From Arion vulgaris (taxonomy: Eukaryota > Mollusca > Gastropoda > Stylommatophora > Arionidae): a stretch of DNA of 64,000 bases. This document shows positions 36,691 through 48,078 of the stretch, piece after piece. The stretch spans positions 17,655,286-17,719,285 of the forward strand of contig CM036762.1 in NCBI GenBank assembly GCA_020796225.1. Direction: 5' to 3'. The position numbers and the translations under genes are program-made. The notes beneath the pieces were generated by a model. The model was not told where the DNA came from and ran no database searches. It was given only the letters and a program-made list of their open reading frames with translations. Within the stretch, counting starts at the first letter, position 1; every line of letters begins with the position of its first letter.

Positions 36691-36750
36691 CCACTCTAGT
36701 ATCTAACTTTCTAGTTTTCCGTCTTCTGTGAATATGCTTCCTACGTATTT
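36691..36750 (-). mobile_element. LINE ORF2 segment, upstream edge of the 84-bp array
   Basis: On the minus strand it reads KYVGSIFTEDGKLE and, after a stop, enters the array frame. This is the YLGS-type motif that follows the RT domain in LINE ORF2, so the array sits exactly where LINE coding sequence is expected. It ends at the target duplication CTACGTATTT (36741-36750). Confidence 0.8.
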
Positions 36751-37827
36751 CTCTCTCTTTCTCTCGATCGTTCTTTTTCGGTCATTTTGATCATTCTAGT
36801 TGTAATATATATACAGCCTTTGCCAAGAACGTTTGTTTTACGTCACAGTCTTCAGTACCACTTGGAGCTCTGTTGCCTGTCCTTCGACGACGTGTCCGAT
36901 TTCAACCAGCCTTACTGGGTTCGCTTTCCGTTAGTCTATGGCTGTCGCCAGCCGACCTGCAAGGCAGCAAGTTGCTATTTTCATTTAGAGTAGCGACCAT
37001 TAGACGACCTGCCTTCCCGGATTTTTGAGCGTCATTTCCCCAGTTAACCGGTCTTTTTATAGACTACTTGGTTTGCCTACCGTCCAGTTTTGTGTATGGT
37101 TTGCTCCGCTAGATTTTGATTGTCCCCAATCTAACTACAAGGCAGTAGTAGTTCTCTGCGAGCGGAAACACACACTGGATTCACGCCTCTGCTGGACTTT
37201 CCAGTCCTTCTGCTCATTTGGGTGGTCCGTTCACCCCACGCCTGACACAACCCCTTCTCGCTCCACCATCAGCGCCGTGTACGTTTACCACACCGGTGGG
37301 GCCACTCGTGCATCGTCCGCATGCCTGTTCGCTCTGCCTTTGTGCCTGCACCACCGTGTCTATTGGTTCTCACCATGCACACATTCACCATGCTTGTCCG
37401 GACACAGAGCTTAACTCGGGCTCCCACTTCAGGGCTCAGAGTTTTGCAATATGTCGACCCACGTGGAAACACATTTCGGGCTCAATTTTTGTTCCACGCG
37501 GGCCCCGTCTCTTCTCTTGATGCACACCTGACCCATTCATGTTTATCCGTTCAGCTTTTCCCTTCGGCCGGGAGAGACGTGCATTAATAGTCACTGTGGG
37601 ATTCCGCTCGTCTGCGTTGCGATTACGTCATTCAACGTGATTACGTCTGCAACGTTACTTATACCATAGTAGCTCTCCCTCGACCCCTACCCGTTTAGCC
37701 AGACAATATTGGTTGTCTGTTACCAGGGTCACCACATGGAGGTGGTCTAAGATCTTGATTAGTGCCAGCTCACTAATCCTGGCCCGGCGTTATCCCTATG
37801 CGCCTTTGAACCGACACCTCCCCCTCT
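36751..37827. mobile_element. GC-rich 1.08-kb insertion with 10-bp target-site duplication, class unknown
   Basis: Flanked by CTACGTATTT at 36741-36750 and again at 37828-37837; removing it rejoins the LINE reading EIKYV with KYVGS. Its base composition is visibly more GC-rich than anything nearby. On the minus strand it would start AGAGGGGGAGGTGTCGGTTC and end in a GA-rich tail (GAGAAAGAGAGAG), which fits a non-autonomous retroposon inserted in that orientation. Short ORFs on both strands (37025-37587) have no recognised domain. Confidence 0.7.
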
Positions 37828-39306
37828 CTACGTATTTGATTTCTTTGCTTGGTTGATTCTAATGCCAATGACATTGATGTTTAGTTTATTATGTTTTCTT
37901 CCCATAATCATTATTTTGTTTTTTTTTAGTTTATGATTTTCATGCAATGACTTAAACAATTGTCTTAAGAGGGGTCAATAAGTTGTGGTAGGTATTGTTC
38001 ATGTTGGTGTATCAGGCACTGATCATCTACAAAAAGCAGTTCATTTCTTTCATCATTATCTTAATTTGACTCTTGAGTTATTTTATTCATATTTGTGATA
38101 AAGAGTAGTGGTGAGAGGACACAACCTGCCTGACATCTGATGCAATGGAGTAGCAGTTGGTCATTCCTTCTGTTTTTCTTACTGTACTCTGGCTATCTTG
38201 TTATAGGACCATGATATTACCTAACAGTTGTCCATGTATGCCATATTCTTCATGGGTCTTCCATAATTTGCACATGCTTACTCTATAAAATGCCTTTTCT
38301 TGGTCTATAAATATAAGTTGTTTACTTTGATTGTATTCAATTGTTTGTTCGCAGATATGTCTTAGTCTAAATATTGCGTCTGTGCAACTGTTACCACTCC
38401 TAAACCCAACTGGCTATTGCTTATCTGTGGTCTCTCATATCTATCTTGCTCTTCGCTCCAATATTTTTGCAGACATGTTCTTGTATGACTCAAAAGAGAG
38501 AGATGCCCCTGTATGTTTCACAATCTCTTGTGTCTCCCTTGTTCTTCCATATGGAGATAATAATTGCTCTCTGCCAGTCATCTGGAGCTTCTTGTTCCTG
38601 TTAAAGCTAGGTTAAAAATTCTGGTCCACCAGGTTACTGCTGTTGTTTTACATGCAAGTAATTCTTATGTTGTAATACCATCTATTTCTGCTACCTTTTT
38701 TCTTTTGCTTTGTTTTAGTGCCATTTCAACTTCAGATTCTAAAATGTTCAATTGTTGGTGTTTTCCATGTCTCATTTGAAATGTTTTTGTGCCTTGTGTT
38801 TCGTAGTTTAACAGTTCTGTGAAGTATTTTTTTCCATGTTTTTAATATCGTTGCTGTTGGAAGAGAATTCTAGACTTATTATTTATAATTGCGACTGGAT
38901 TGAACTGTTCTTCTCTTATTCCCATTGCCTTCTGTAAAACTTTCTTGGTGCCTTACTGTAAATTTCAGCTACATGTTCTCCATAACTTGCTCACGATTCA
39001 GATTTAGATTTTGCTATTCATTCTTGCTGTTCTGTATTGGGTGTAGTCTTCATCTAACTTTGACTTTTACCACTCATGGAAACATTTTTTCTTGTCTTGT
39101 ATAGAACTTAACTTCTTGATTCCACCATGCTGCTAGTTTGCTGTGCTTATTTAACATTTTTAGTTCACTATTTTATTTTCACTATATCCATGATATTTGT
39201 TGTGAAGATTTGCTTTTTTTTATTTATGTTGCTTACTCCCTCTAGGTAAAGGCTGATGTGACTGCTCCTTCAATTTGATTCTTGGTTTCATTATTATTTA
39301 TTTTTA
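37828..39306 (-). pseudogene. LINE ORF2 reverse-transcriptase part, heavily decayed
   Basis: Minus-strand pieces in order: 39130-39000 AAWWNQEVKSSIQDKKKCFH-like linker, 38700-38400 RT fingers with shifts, about 38310-38260 DQEKAF and KLWKTHEEYG, about 38180-38090 the QG..SP region (damaged), 38030-37840 the thumb (KIMIMGRKHNKLNIS-like). The endonuclease is absent. The right edge (39306) returns to sequence matching the 3' flank of receptor E (57945 onward), where no such insertion exists. Confidence 0.75.
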
Positions 39307-39523
39307 CACGATTACACATTACATAAAATACGACTCTAACATTAAGTTGACCACAAGCACCTGTAGTGTTGTTTATAATATTTAGTTAATTAGTTATTAG
39401 GTTAGTTAGGTCAATAACGGTTAGTTGGTTAGTTGGTTGGTTAGTAGTTTGGTTACTAGATCATCCTCATTGCAACAAGGAACACGTCTATAATTGTAGC
39501 TGCTATGTCTTTATTTATGATGT
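39307..39523 (+). repeat. 3' flank of receptor D, paralogous to 57950-58430
   Basis: Shared pieces include AACATTAAGTTG, TAGTTGGTTAGTTGG-type repeats and CATCCTCATT.CAACAAGGAAC. It lies between two LINEs and gives the anchor showing that both were inserted after the D/E duplication. Confidence 0.8.
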
Positions 39524-39532
39524 ATTTACGCA

Positions 39533-42500
39533 AGGTGTGTCTACAAGGTGTGTCTTGAGCCTAGCCCTGCACTGGCAGGGGTTGGGATCGCTAGTCTCTC
39601 TTAGGAGGGCGAAAAGAAATTAGTAGCCTGCTGATGACCCTCAGATAACACAAGTCAACCCCACCTCCCAGTGGTGTGGGACGGGAAACTTTGACCGTGA
39701 GGTCAAAGGCTAACGGGCAATGGCTCGCCTAGGGAGATGGACTCCCCTAGGTCAGGATTTTTTTTTTCGTCCTTGGGGAGTTAACCTGACAAAAATCTCG
39801 GTGAAGGTCTGGCCCCCAGACTTGTGATATCAGTGGATTTACCCTGATATCCAAGATCCAGACCCCAGCTATGGGCAAATAGCCCCACTGCCTGTGGGAG
39901 CTCGGGAGAGGCAAAGGCTATGGGAGTAAACCCAAACAGAAAATCCGGAGCGGAGCCCTTAAGGTGGACAGGCATCAAGTGATGTCCTACCGGCAGCTTC
40001 TGCAACGAACTGATACCAGATGTCGTGCTTGCACTCCTCTGGATTCAATCAGCGAGGTCGAGAGGGGGTAGTTGACGCTTGGGCAACTCAGCTACTCCAT
40101 ACAAATCGCCCAGGCATGCGTCACGGAGAGGTCACGTCGTGGTCGACTTTGTTGACCAAACCAACACGGAAGACAACAGTTACGGGTTATAAGTCCAGCT
40201 CAATTGGCGTAGAGTCTCGGACGCCACTGGTTGTCTTCGACGGTGGGAGAGATTATCGCGTCTCATTGTACAGCTACCGCCCGCCTCAAGCCGGGCAGCC
40301 CCCGGACAGTAAGGTGTTATCCCGCCACAGTTCACCTGCTTCAATGGGTGCTTGGAGCTTAAGGTATTACCTGACAAGTGGACTGGTACCGCACCAAACA
40401 ATAATAATAAAATCAAGAAGGCTCCAGCCCTTCGCTTAGCAAGCTGCAACGTAAGGACAATGTGTCCTGGCCTGTCAGAAGATCTTACACAGATACACGA
40501 CATAAGGAAAACTGCAGTAATTAACAATGAGCTCAAACGACTTGGAGTGGACATCGCAGCCCTACAGGAGACACAACTTGCTGAAAATGGATCGCTGAGG
40601 TAACAAGACTACACGTTCTACTGGCAAGGAAAAGCTCAAGACGAACCAAGACTGCATGGAGTAGGATTTGCCATCAAAATACACTGATCCACATGGTAGA
40701 ATCTCCAATAAACGGCTCAGACCGTATTTTATCCATTAAACTCCGCACAGTAACAGGCCCGGTCCATCTCTTCAGTGTATACACACCAACACTACACTCA
40801 AAGCCTGACGTAAAAGATACATTTTATGAGGAGATACAATCAGAAATCAGTAGAATTCCCAAAAAACGAACACCTATCCCTAATAGGGGCTTCAATGCCA
40901 GAGTTGGAGCCGATCACAACTCTTGGCCATCGTGCCTTGGAAAACATGGTATTGGAAAAATTAATGAAAATGAACAACGGCTACTGGAGATATGCAACTA
41001 CAACAACCTTTGCATCACAAACACTTTCTTTAATACCAAACCCTGCCACAAGGTGTCATATAAACACCCACGTTCACATAGATGGCATCAAATAGATCTA
41101 GTTATAACGAGGCGAAATGCGATAAACAGTGTGCTCAGCACTCGTAGCTACCATAGTGCTGACTGTGACACTGATCATTCACTGATATGTAGCAAAGTTA
41201 GGCTGAAAATAAAAACACTCCACCATTCGAAGAGGAAAGGGTGTCCACACATTAACACCGAAAATACCACCAAACCAGAATTGGTACAATCGTTCTGCAA
41301 TACATTAGGAAGCATTCTCCAAAGCACATCAAAAGGAAATGCGGAAACAAAGTGGTCCTACATCCGGGGTGCCATATATAATTTGGCCAAAACCACCTTT
41401 GGCACCCGAGGTAGGCAAAACCCTGATTGGTTTGCTGCAAACATATTAGAGCTGGAGCCTGTCATAGCAGAAAAAAGAACTGCCCTTCTGAACCATAAAA
41501 ACAATCCAAGTGCCAAGTCACTCCTTGCTCTTAGATCTGCAAGAAGTGTCGCACAAAACAGCCAGGCGATGCGCAAACGACTACTGGCAGGAGTTATGTA
41601 GAAATATCCAGCTCTCCTTTGATACAGGAAACATAATGGGTGTTCATGAGGGCATTAGGAAGGCCTTCGGCCCAGCTATCAAAAAGACTGCACCTCTTAA
41701 AACAAAAACAGGGAAGTTCTAATCGATCGCAAAAACAGATGGAACGCTGGGTGGAACATTATCTAGAGTTATATTCCACCCAAAATATTGTAACTGAGAT
41801 CGCGTTTGATGCAATTAAAGCTCTTCCGACCTTAAGCACATTAGACCAGATGCCCTCAGAGGCAGAAATCAGTATTGCGATTGACACCTTGGCAAACGGG
41901 AAAGCAACTGGAAAGGACGGCATCCCCCTGAAGTAATCAAATGTGCTAAGCAAACTCTCCTGACCAGTCTGCATGAACTATTGTGCCTATGCTGGGAGGA
42001 GGGAGAAGTGCCTCAGGACATGAGAGATGCAAACATCATCACCTTGTATAAAAATAAAGGTGATCGTGGTGACTGTAACAACTACCGTGGTATCTCGTTG
42101 CTCAGCATCGTGGGGAAGGTATTCGTACGCGTAGTACTAAATAGGTTACAAAAGCTAGCAAACCAAGTATACCCTGAGTCACAATGTGGATTTAGATCCA
42201 ACAGATCCACTATTGACATGTTATTCTCCTTGAGACAACTACAGGAGAAATGTCGCGAACAACGCATGCCACTGTACATTGTCTTCATAGATCTAACAAA
42301 GGCATTTGACCTAGTGAGTAGAGTTGGCCTCTTCAAGCTTTTGGAAAAATCGGCTGCCCTCCTACATTGCTTAAAATCATAACATCATTCCATAACAACA
42401 TGAAGGGTACAGTGATGTTTGATGGGCTCTCCAGCGCTTTTCCTATCAACAGCGGCGTCAAGCAGGGTGCATACTTGCACCCACACTCTTTGGGATATTT

Positions 42501-43633
42501 TTCTCCCTACTTCTCTCCCATGCTTTTGAATCCGCCGAAGAAGGAATATTTCTCCACACAAGATCAGATGGAAAATTGTTCAACATGGCGACACAAAGCA
42601 AAGTCCAAAGAGTCACCATTAGGGAACTTCTGTTTGAGGATGATGCAGCATTAACATCACACACAGAAGAAGGGCTACAACACCTCATGGACAGATTTGC
42701 TGCAGCATCAAATGAATTCGGCTTGACCATCAGCCTGAAGAAAAAAATATAATGTTCCAGGATATTAGCAGGGCCCCATCTATCAACATTGGCAGTCATA
42801 CGCTTGAAGTAGTCAATACCTTTACATACCTTGGCTCTGTCATCAGCAGCAACCTCTCCCTCGATAATGAAATTAGTAGTCGCATTGGGAAGGCCTCCAC
42901 TGCTATGTTTAAATTAGCAAAGCGTGTATGGAAAACAGGCCACTCACAAGAAACACCAAGACACAAGTATATAAGCACACAAGCTTGTGTTCTCAGCACT
43001 CTACTGTATGGTAGTGAGACATGGACCACATATGCTAGACAAGAACATCGCTTCAACACCTTCCACATGCGCTCTCTCAGGCGAATATACAACATCCGAT
43101 GGCAAGATCACATCTCAAATATAGAAGTCCTGAACAGTGCTGGCATTCCAAGCATGCACACTTTACTGAGTCAGCGACGTTTCAGATGGCTGGGGCACGT
43201 GTGCCGTATGAGCTATGATAGAATCCCAAAGAACATTCTATATGGTCAACTATCATCTGGTGCTAGACAGCATGGGCGCCCATTATTACGCTTCATTGAC
43301 ACCTGCAAGCGGGATCTAACTTCATGCGGCATAGACAAAAAACACTGGGAGCGGCTTGTCAAAGAGAGGCAAGCATGGCGAGAGGTAGTGAGGGGCGGCT
43401 CAAAAAGAAAAGAAGAAAAACAACATCACATGTGGAGGCAAAGAGAGCACAGAGAGCAGAGAGAACATCACATGAATCGGCTCTAGTCTCCAGTTTTACC
43501 TGCAGCAACTGTGGCAAGGATTGCCACTCCAGAATAGGCCATTACAGCCACATGGAACGTTGTGATTCAGCACAGAACATACTACGTGACGCAACTTCTA
43601 TTGTCTCCTGAGACAAAAAGGGCAATGATAATG
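39533..43633 (+). mobile_element. Near full-length LINE (endonuclease, RT, C-terminal zinc finger) with target duplication; inactive
   Basis: Target duplication ATTTACGCA at 39524-39532 and 43634-43642. 39533-40430 is a GC-richer 5' region. The apurinic-type endonuclease begins at 40430 (LRLASCNVRTMCPGL, DIAALQETQLAENG) and continues at 40693-41230 (RVGADHNSWPSC, HRWHQIDLV, SADCDTDHSLIC). RT: 41900 (NGKATGKDGIP), 42004-42200 (DMRDANIITLYKNKGDRGDC, YRGISLLSIVGKV), 42270 (IVFIDLTKAFD), 42440 (SGVKQGAYLHP), about 42630 (LLFEDDAAL). C-terminus: 42800-43311 (YLGSVISSN, LYGSETWTTYARQEHR, RFRWLGHVCRMS). The last part, 43500-43610, has CSNCGKDCHSRIGHYSHMERC-type Cys/His residues. At least six frame breaks, a stop in the endonuclease, and E for A in the FADD box make it dead. 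Confidence 0.92.
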
Positions 43634-43642
43634 ATTTACGCA

Positions 43643-43737
43643 TACACGTTTGACGCATACACCCAAACCCATAGCAGCAACGACTTTTATAATACTTGAT
43701 TTAACACGGTGACAGTATTTCCACCCGATACAATGAT
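43643..43737 (+). repeat. 3' flank of receptor D continued (paralogous to 58440-58540)
   Basis: Matches the E side in CATACAC and TTAACACGG..AGT. Together with 39307-39523 it brackets the LINE insertion site. Confidence 0.65.
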
Positions 43738-44345
43738 TGTTTCCCTATCTTTCTTTGTCCATCTCTGCTTTCGTTTTTCTGCTAGGCGTAGCAGGTTTAA
43801 CTGATGATCGGTTTCCGAGATAATGCACGCTCGGTCGCTTGATATGCTGTGGTACTGTGAAGTTTTAAGAGGCCTGTAACTCCATCAACCCATCTTTTTC
43901 TTGGTCTACTCCTTCCTCTTGATGATCCCATTTTCAGGTTGTTCGTTCTTGCCACAGGTGTATTCGAGTTCATTTTGACCAAGTGGCAAAACCATTTGAG
44001 TCATGTTTTTAATAAATCTAATAGCAGGTGCTGTTCGACTGTTCTTCTAATTTCCTCATTTCTTATATGGTCTCTTCTTGTTTTATTTACTGCGTTCCTC
44101 AAGCATCTCAATTCATATGTGATAATTTTTCTTTCTTGTTCTTTTGTCAGTTCCCATGTTTGGCACGGGTAGCACAGTGTTGGTATAAAGATTGCATTTA
44201 TAATCTGTCTTTAGTCCTTACTGAAATTGCTAGGTGTTTCAAGATTAAGGTAAGTTGGTATATAATGTTGTTGGCTTGCTGGATTCTAGTTTCGATCTCT
44301 CTGTCCAGTGTACTATCAGATGTGAAGATACTTCCGAGGTCCCTC
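43738..44345 (-). mobile_element. LINE ORF2 3' fragment
   Basis: Minus-strand reading: 44330-44198 LGSIFTSDSTLDREIETRIQ then QANNIIYQLTLILKHLAISV (post-RT region), then shifted frames with HLVKMNSNTPVARTNNLKMG and RSRPRKRWVDGVTGLLK at 43990-43850. 5'-truncated. The paralogous point on the E side (about 58530) lacks it. Confidence 0.85.
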
Positions 44346-44720
44346 GTACACAACGATTTTGCCTCATAAACAACAATTGTTCCCGATATATATCGATTCA
44401 CTCGCCTATAAAACAATTGTTCCCGTGTACAACTACTGTTCCCCGTGTACAACAATTGTTCCCTCATGTACAACGATTGTTCTTTAGTGTACAACGATTT
44501 TTCCTTCGTTGTGCACCGATTATTCCTTCAAGTACACGATTGTTCCTCATTATAATTATTATTCCTCAAAAACAATGATGTTTTCCTCCAAATACAACGA
44601 TTGTTCCCTCATATACAATGATTGTTTTCTCATATACAGTGACTGTTCCCTCATATACAATGATTGTTCTCTCATATACAGTGATCTGTTCCTCATAGTA
44701 AAACGATGATTCCATCATAT
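44346..44720 (+). repeat. About 23-bp degenerate minisatellite, paralogous to 58540-59905
   Basis: Units of the type ACAACGATTGTTCCCTCATAT with many substitutions, about 15 copies. The E-side counterpart uses the same core (ACAACGATT) and is nearly four times longer. Confidence 0.9.
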
Positions 44721-45479
44721 ACATGGTTTATTCTCTTATGGCAAACAGAGAATCAAAAAAAACAAAATATACTTTAGCTGATTCTTAAGTGGATTATTTG
44801 GAGACTGAAACAAAAACAAAAAAACCAAACAAAAACTAACAATAGATATCAAATAATTGTTTAAAAATATTTGTTCAGTAAATAGAAACTGAAACATAAA
44901 TAACAGATTGTAAGGAAAATGTCAATAAAATATTTTTCTTTATTTTGTCATTTAGAAATTTATTAGTTTTGCATAAACTTTTCATCTGTTGCAAATATTT
45001 TGTGTCGTAATAAAAAAAATACACTCATCATATAAGCTTGATTAAAACTTTTTGAAGCAAACAAATAGAACATTCATTGGTCGTCAGGTAATTCGATTTT
45101 GTCTTTTGACTTTTCTTTATTTTAACTGTTATTGTTCCTCAGAAAACAATTTATAATGTTAAGGAGAAACAGGTAAGAAATATGACCAGTAGACCTTGAC
45201 CTATGTGACACAGTGACTGTCTGTGTGTGCCTTAATGTGTGTGTGTGACATGCTAGTACCCGTTTCATTGTCCCTTTTATGTAATAAGTTCAACTGAGAT
45301 ACAATTAGTGTAGTTGTAGCAATATCAAGGTTTCAAAACGTATTTCCAAAATAGTAATGTTCGAAATACATGTCTCCTTTAAAAATTCTAATTTAAGTCA
45401 ATGCCTTGTAAAATACCATCAGTATCTCTTAAAGAATTCTAATTTTACAGTCAACGCTGTTAATAAAATACTCATTGAC
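44721..45479. other. Duplicated non-coding DNA, paralogous to 59906-60335
   Basis: Shared: GATTGTAAGGAAAATG, GATTAAAACTT.TTGAAGCAA, GACCTATGTGACAC and ACAATTAGTG.AGTTGTAGCAA. This marks the right-hand reach of the D/E duplication. No gene. Confidence 0.75.
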
Positions 45480-46603
45480 AGTTAAGTCAACGTTACTCAA
45501 CACAATATCTCAGTATGACAGTGTTACAGTCAACGCTATCCAACCAATATCTCAGTATGACAGTGTTACAGTCAACGCTACTCCAACACAATATCTCAGT
45601 ATGACAGTCATTACGAGTCAACGTTACTCCAACACAATATCTCAGTATGACAGTGTTACAGTCACTCTCCAACACAATATCTCAGTATGACAGTGTTACA
45701 GTCAACGTTACTCCAACACAATATCTCAGTATGACAGTGTTACAGTCAACGTTACTCCAACACAATATCTCAGTATGACAGTGTTACAGTCAACGTTACT
45801 CCAGCACAATATCTCAGTATGACAGTGTTACAGTCAACGTTACTCCAACACAATATCTCAGTATGACAGTGTTACAGTCAACGCTACTCCAACACAATAT
45901 CTCAGTATGACAGTGTTACAGTCAACGTTACTCCAACACAATATCTCAGTATGACAGTGTTACAGTCAACGTTACTCCAACACAATATCTCAGTATGACA
46001 GTGTTACAGTCAACGCTACTCCAACACAATATCTCAGTATGACAGTGTTACAGTCAACGTTACTCCAACACAATATCTCAGTATGACAGTGTTACAGTCA
46101 ACGTTACTCCAACACAATATCTCAGTATGACAGTGTTACAGTCAACGTTACTCCAACACAATATCTCAGTATGACAGTGTTACAGTCAACGATACTCCAA
46201 CACAATATCTCAGTATGACAGTGTTACAGTCAACGTTACTCCAGCACAATATCTCAGTATGACAGTGTTACAGTCAACGTTCTCCACACAATATCTCAGT
46301 ATGACAGTGTTACAGTCAACGCTACTCCTACACAATATCTCAGTATGACAGTGTTACAGTCAACGTTACTCCAACACAATATCTCAGTATGACAGTGTTG
46401 CAGTCAACGCTTACTCAACACAATATCTCAGTAGTGACAGTGTTACAGTCAACGTTACTCCAACACAATATCTCAGTATGACAGTGTTACAGTCAACGTT
46501 ACTCCAACACAATATCTCAGTATGACAGTGTTACAGTCAACGTTACTCCAACACAATATCTCAGTATGACAGTGTTACAGTCAACGCTACTCCAACACAA
46601 TAT
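45480..46603 (+). repeat. 44-bp satellite array, about 25 copies
   Basis: The unit is ACAATATCTCAGTATGACAG, TGTTACAGTCAACG, TTACTCCAAC. Variants are AACGCTACTCC and small indels. The matching place on the E side (60340-60595) has a different 20-bp repeat instead. It abuts the SINE at 46606. Confidence 0.97.
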
Positions 46604-46605
46604 TG

Positions 46606-46828
46606 CACCAGGTTTGACCCCATATGGCTCGATTCTTCTATGCAGAAATGACACGCCTCCTGCCGAGAGCATTGCACAAAGCATGAACTCCGTAGCTCCA
46701 TCAGCAATGCTAGGGTTCTCTGGGAAATAAATGCACTCGTGAACAGAACAACACTGTCTGGATTCGAACCTATGACCTTCGACTCACAAGGCAAGAGCTT
46801 AACCAGTTAGCCACAGAGACCCCTTTTA
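46606..46828 (-). mobile_element. tRNA-derived SINE, minus copy
   Basis: Reverse complement of the family at 26725-26975: on the minus strand GGGGTCTCTGTGGCTAACTG (A box) then GGTTCGAATCC (B box), followed by the same body. Its tail meets the end of the 44-bp array. Confidence 0.88.
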
Positions 46829-47280
46829 TAATACATGCATGTGTTCCTCTTCGAACGCCCCACAATAACTAATTGTTAACCACTCTGTGTGATTTGTATG
46901 TTATCTGAACCTAAGAGGATGAACGTTGTACCCGTTATGCGCCTACAAGTAGCCAGCACATACGACTTCTGCGATGCTTTTTATTTACTATCGTAGCTTT
47001 CCTAGGTTCTACATCAGTCGCCTCTTATGAAATGCCTTTAGGTCGCAGTGGTACTATTCATTGCTTCCCTGCGGACCCCGGCACCACACGGGAGATGCAT
47101 TTGTTCGTTTAGTTTCCCGGTTAAGGGAATCTTGCGTTCGTTGTAGTTTTCCAGTTAAGGAATCTTGCCGTTCGTTGTGAATGGCAACTCTTGTTTAACA
47201 AACAGCACACATCAATTACTCACCCCATTAGTTCTGGTTTGAATCCACCTATGCATTATGTTTTAAAGCATCAAAACTTT
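46829..47280. other. No gene; short direct duplication
   Basis: Two diverged copies of about 42 bp at 47108-47180 (TCCCGGTTAAGGGAATCTTG / TCCAGTTAAGGAATCTTG, each followed by CGTTCGTTGT). A GC-richer patch at 47070-47095 may be an old repeat end. Nothing else recognised. Confidence 0.35.
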
Positions 47281-47345
47281 TATGTTCACGTAATAGAAAA
47301 AAACAGAAAACCATGACACTGGGCATCTACCCGATAACAGTGTGA
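47281..47345 (+). mobile_element. LINE 3' terminal scrap, same family as 28839-29255
   Basis: Matches 58288-58345: AAAACAGAAAACC.TGAC, then CCCG.TA.CAGTGTGAC.ACAAA. Only the last 65 bp are present. Confidence 0.65.
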
Positions 47346-47364
47346 CAACAAAAGAAGAAGCATT

Positions 47365-47462
47365 GCAAATATAGTATAGTTTCTTCGAAAGTTTGTAATG
47401 TAGTTATTGCGAATATAGTATAGTTTCTTCAAACTTGTAATGTAGTTATGCGAATAATGAAT
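47365..47462 (+). repeat. About 50-bp direct duplication
   Basis: AATATAGTATAGTTTCTTC and TTGTAATGTAGTTAT occur twice in tandem with small indels. Confidence 0.85.
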
Positions 47463-47535
47463 CTTTTCGTGTCGCATATTGGCTTTGTAAAATTACTGGA
47501 TTCACAAAAAACATTATTACTGCAAACTACCTGAT

Positions 47536-48078
47536 CTGTTTCGAACAGCAGCCAACGCCAACAATTGATACAATCTGTTTCTTGATTTGCATTCAGTTAA
47601 GCATTTTGTACCAATTTAACAGTCCGTCTTGAAATGGCGCATATAGTCTTTCACTTTTGTTCTAACCGAAATGTTTGTGATTTGTCTACCTTTCGTTTTT
47701 TACTTGAAGCATTCTTCAAAACTGAGACCTCTAGAGGATGTTGTGAATAATCTAATAATTCGCATATACAACACGTGACAGGCCAACGATACTCCATGCA
47801 GTATCTCGCTGACCTACTTTTATTACGTCACATGTATGTAGGCTCTATCGTGAGGGACTAGATTTCGAAACCAATTCCGTTTCTATATTTCATACATTGA
47901 AGCACTGTCAAACTATACTAACAATCGAACATTTCAACACTTCCTCAGATCCCTTTCATTAACTGGAACAATTGAATATGCTTAATAACGAAAGAATTAC
48001 CCCTTAGAAGATAAAAACGGCACAAAAATGTATAGAGAGATTGTATCAATTGTTGGCGTTGTCTGTTGTTCGAAACAG
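47536..48078. mobile_element. Inverted-repeat element (41-bp arms, 39/41 matching), 543 bp
   Basis: The left arm 47536-47576 starts CTGTTTCGAACAGCAGCCAA; the right arm 48038-48078 is its inverse with two mismatches. The interior (about 460 bp) has no ORF of note. Short outer bases CTGAT/ATCAG extend the symmetry imperfectly. It could be a MITE or foldback element. No target duplication identified, so the class is open. Confidence 0.65.

Noticed and set aside
37025..37587. Overlapping ORFs of 67-129 codons in the GC-rich insert
   Set aside because: Occur on both strands with proline/serine/histidine-rich translations and no domain; GC-rich DNA has fewer stops by chance.
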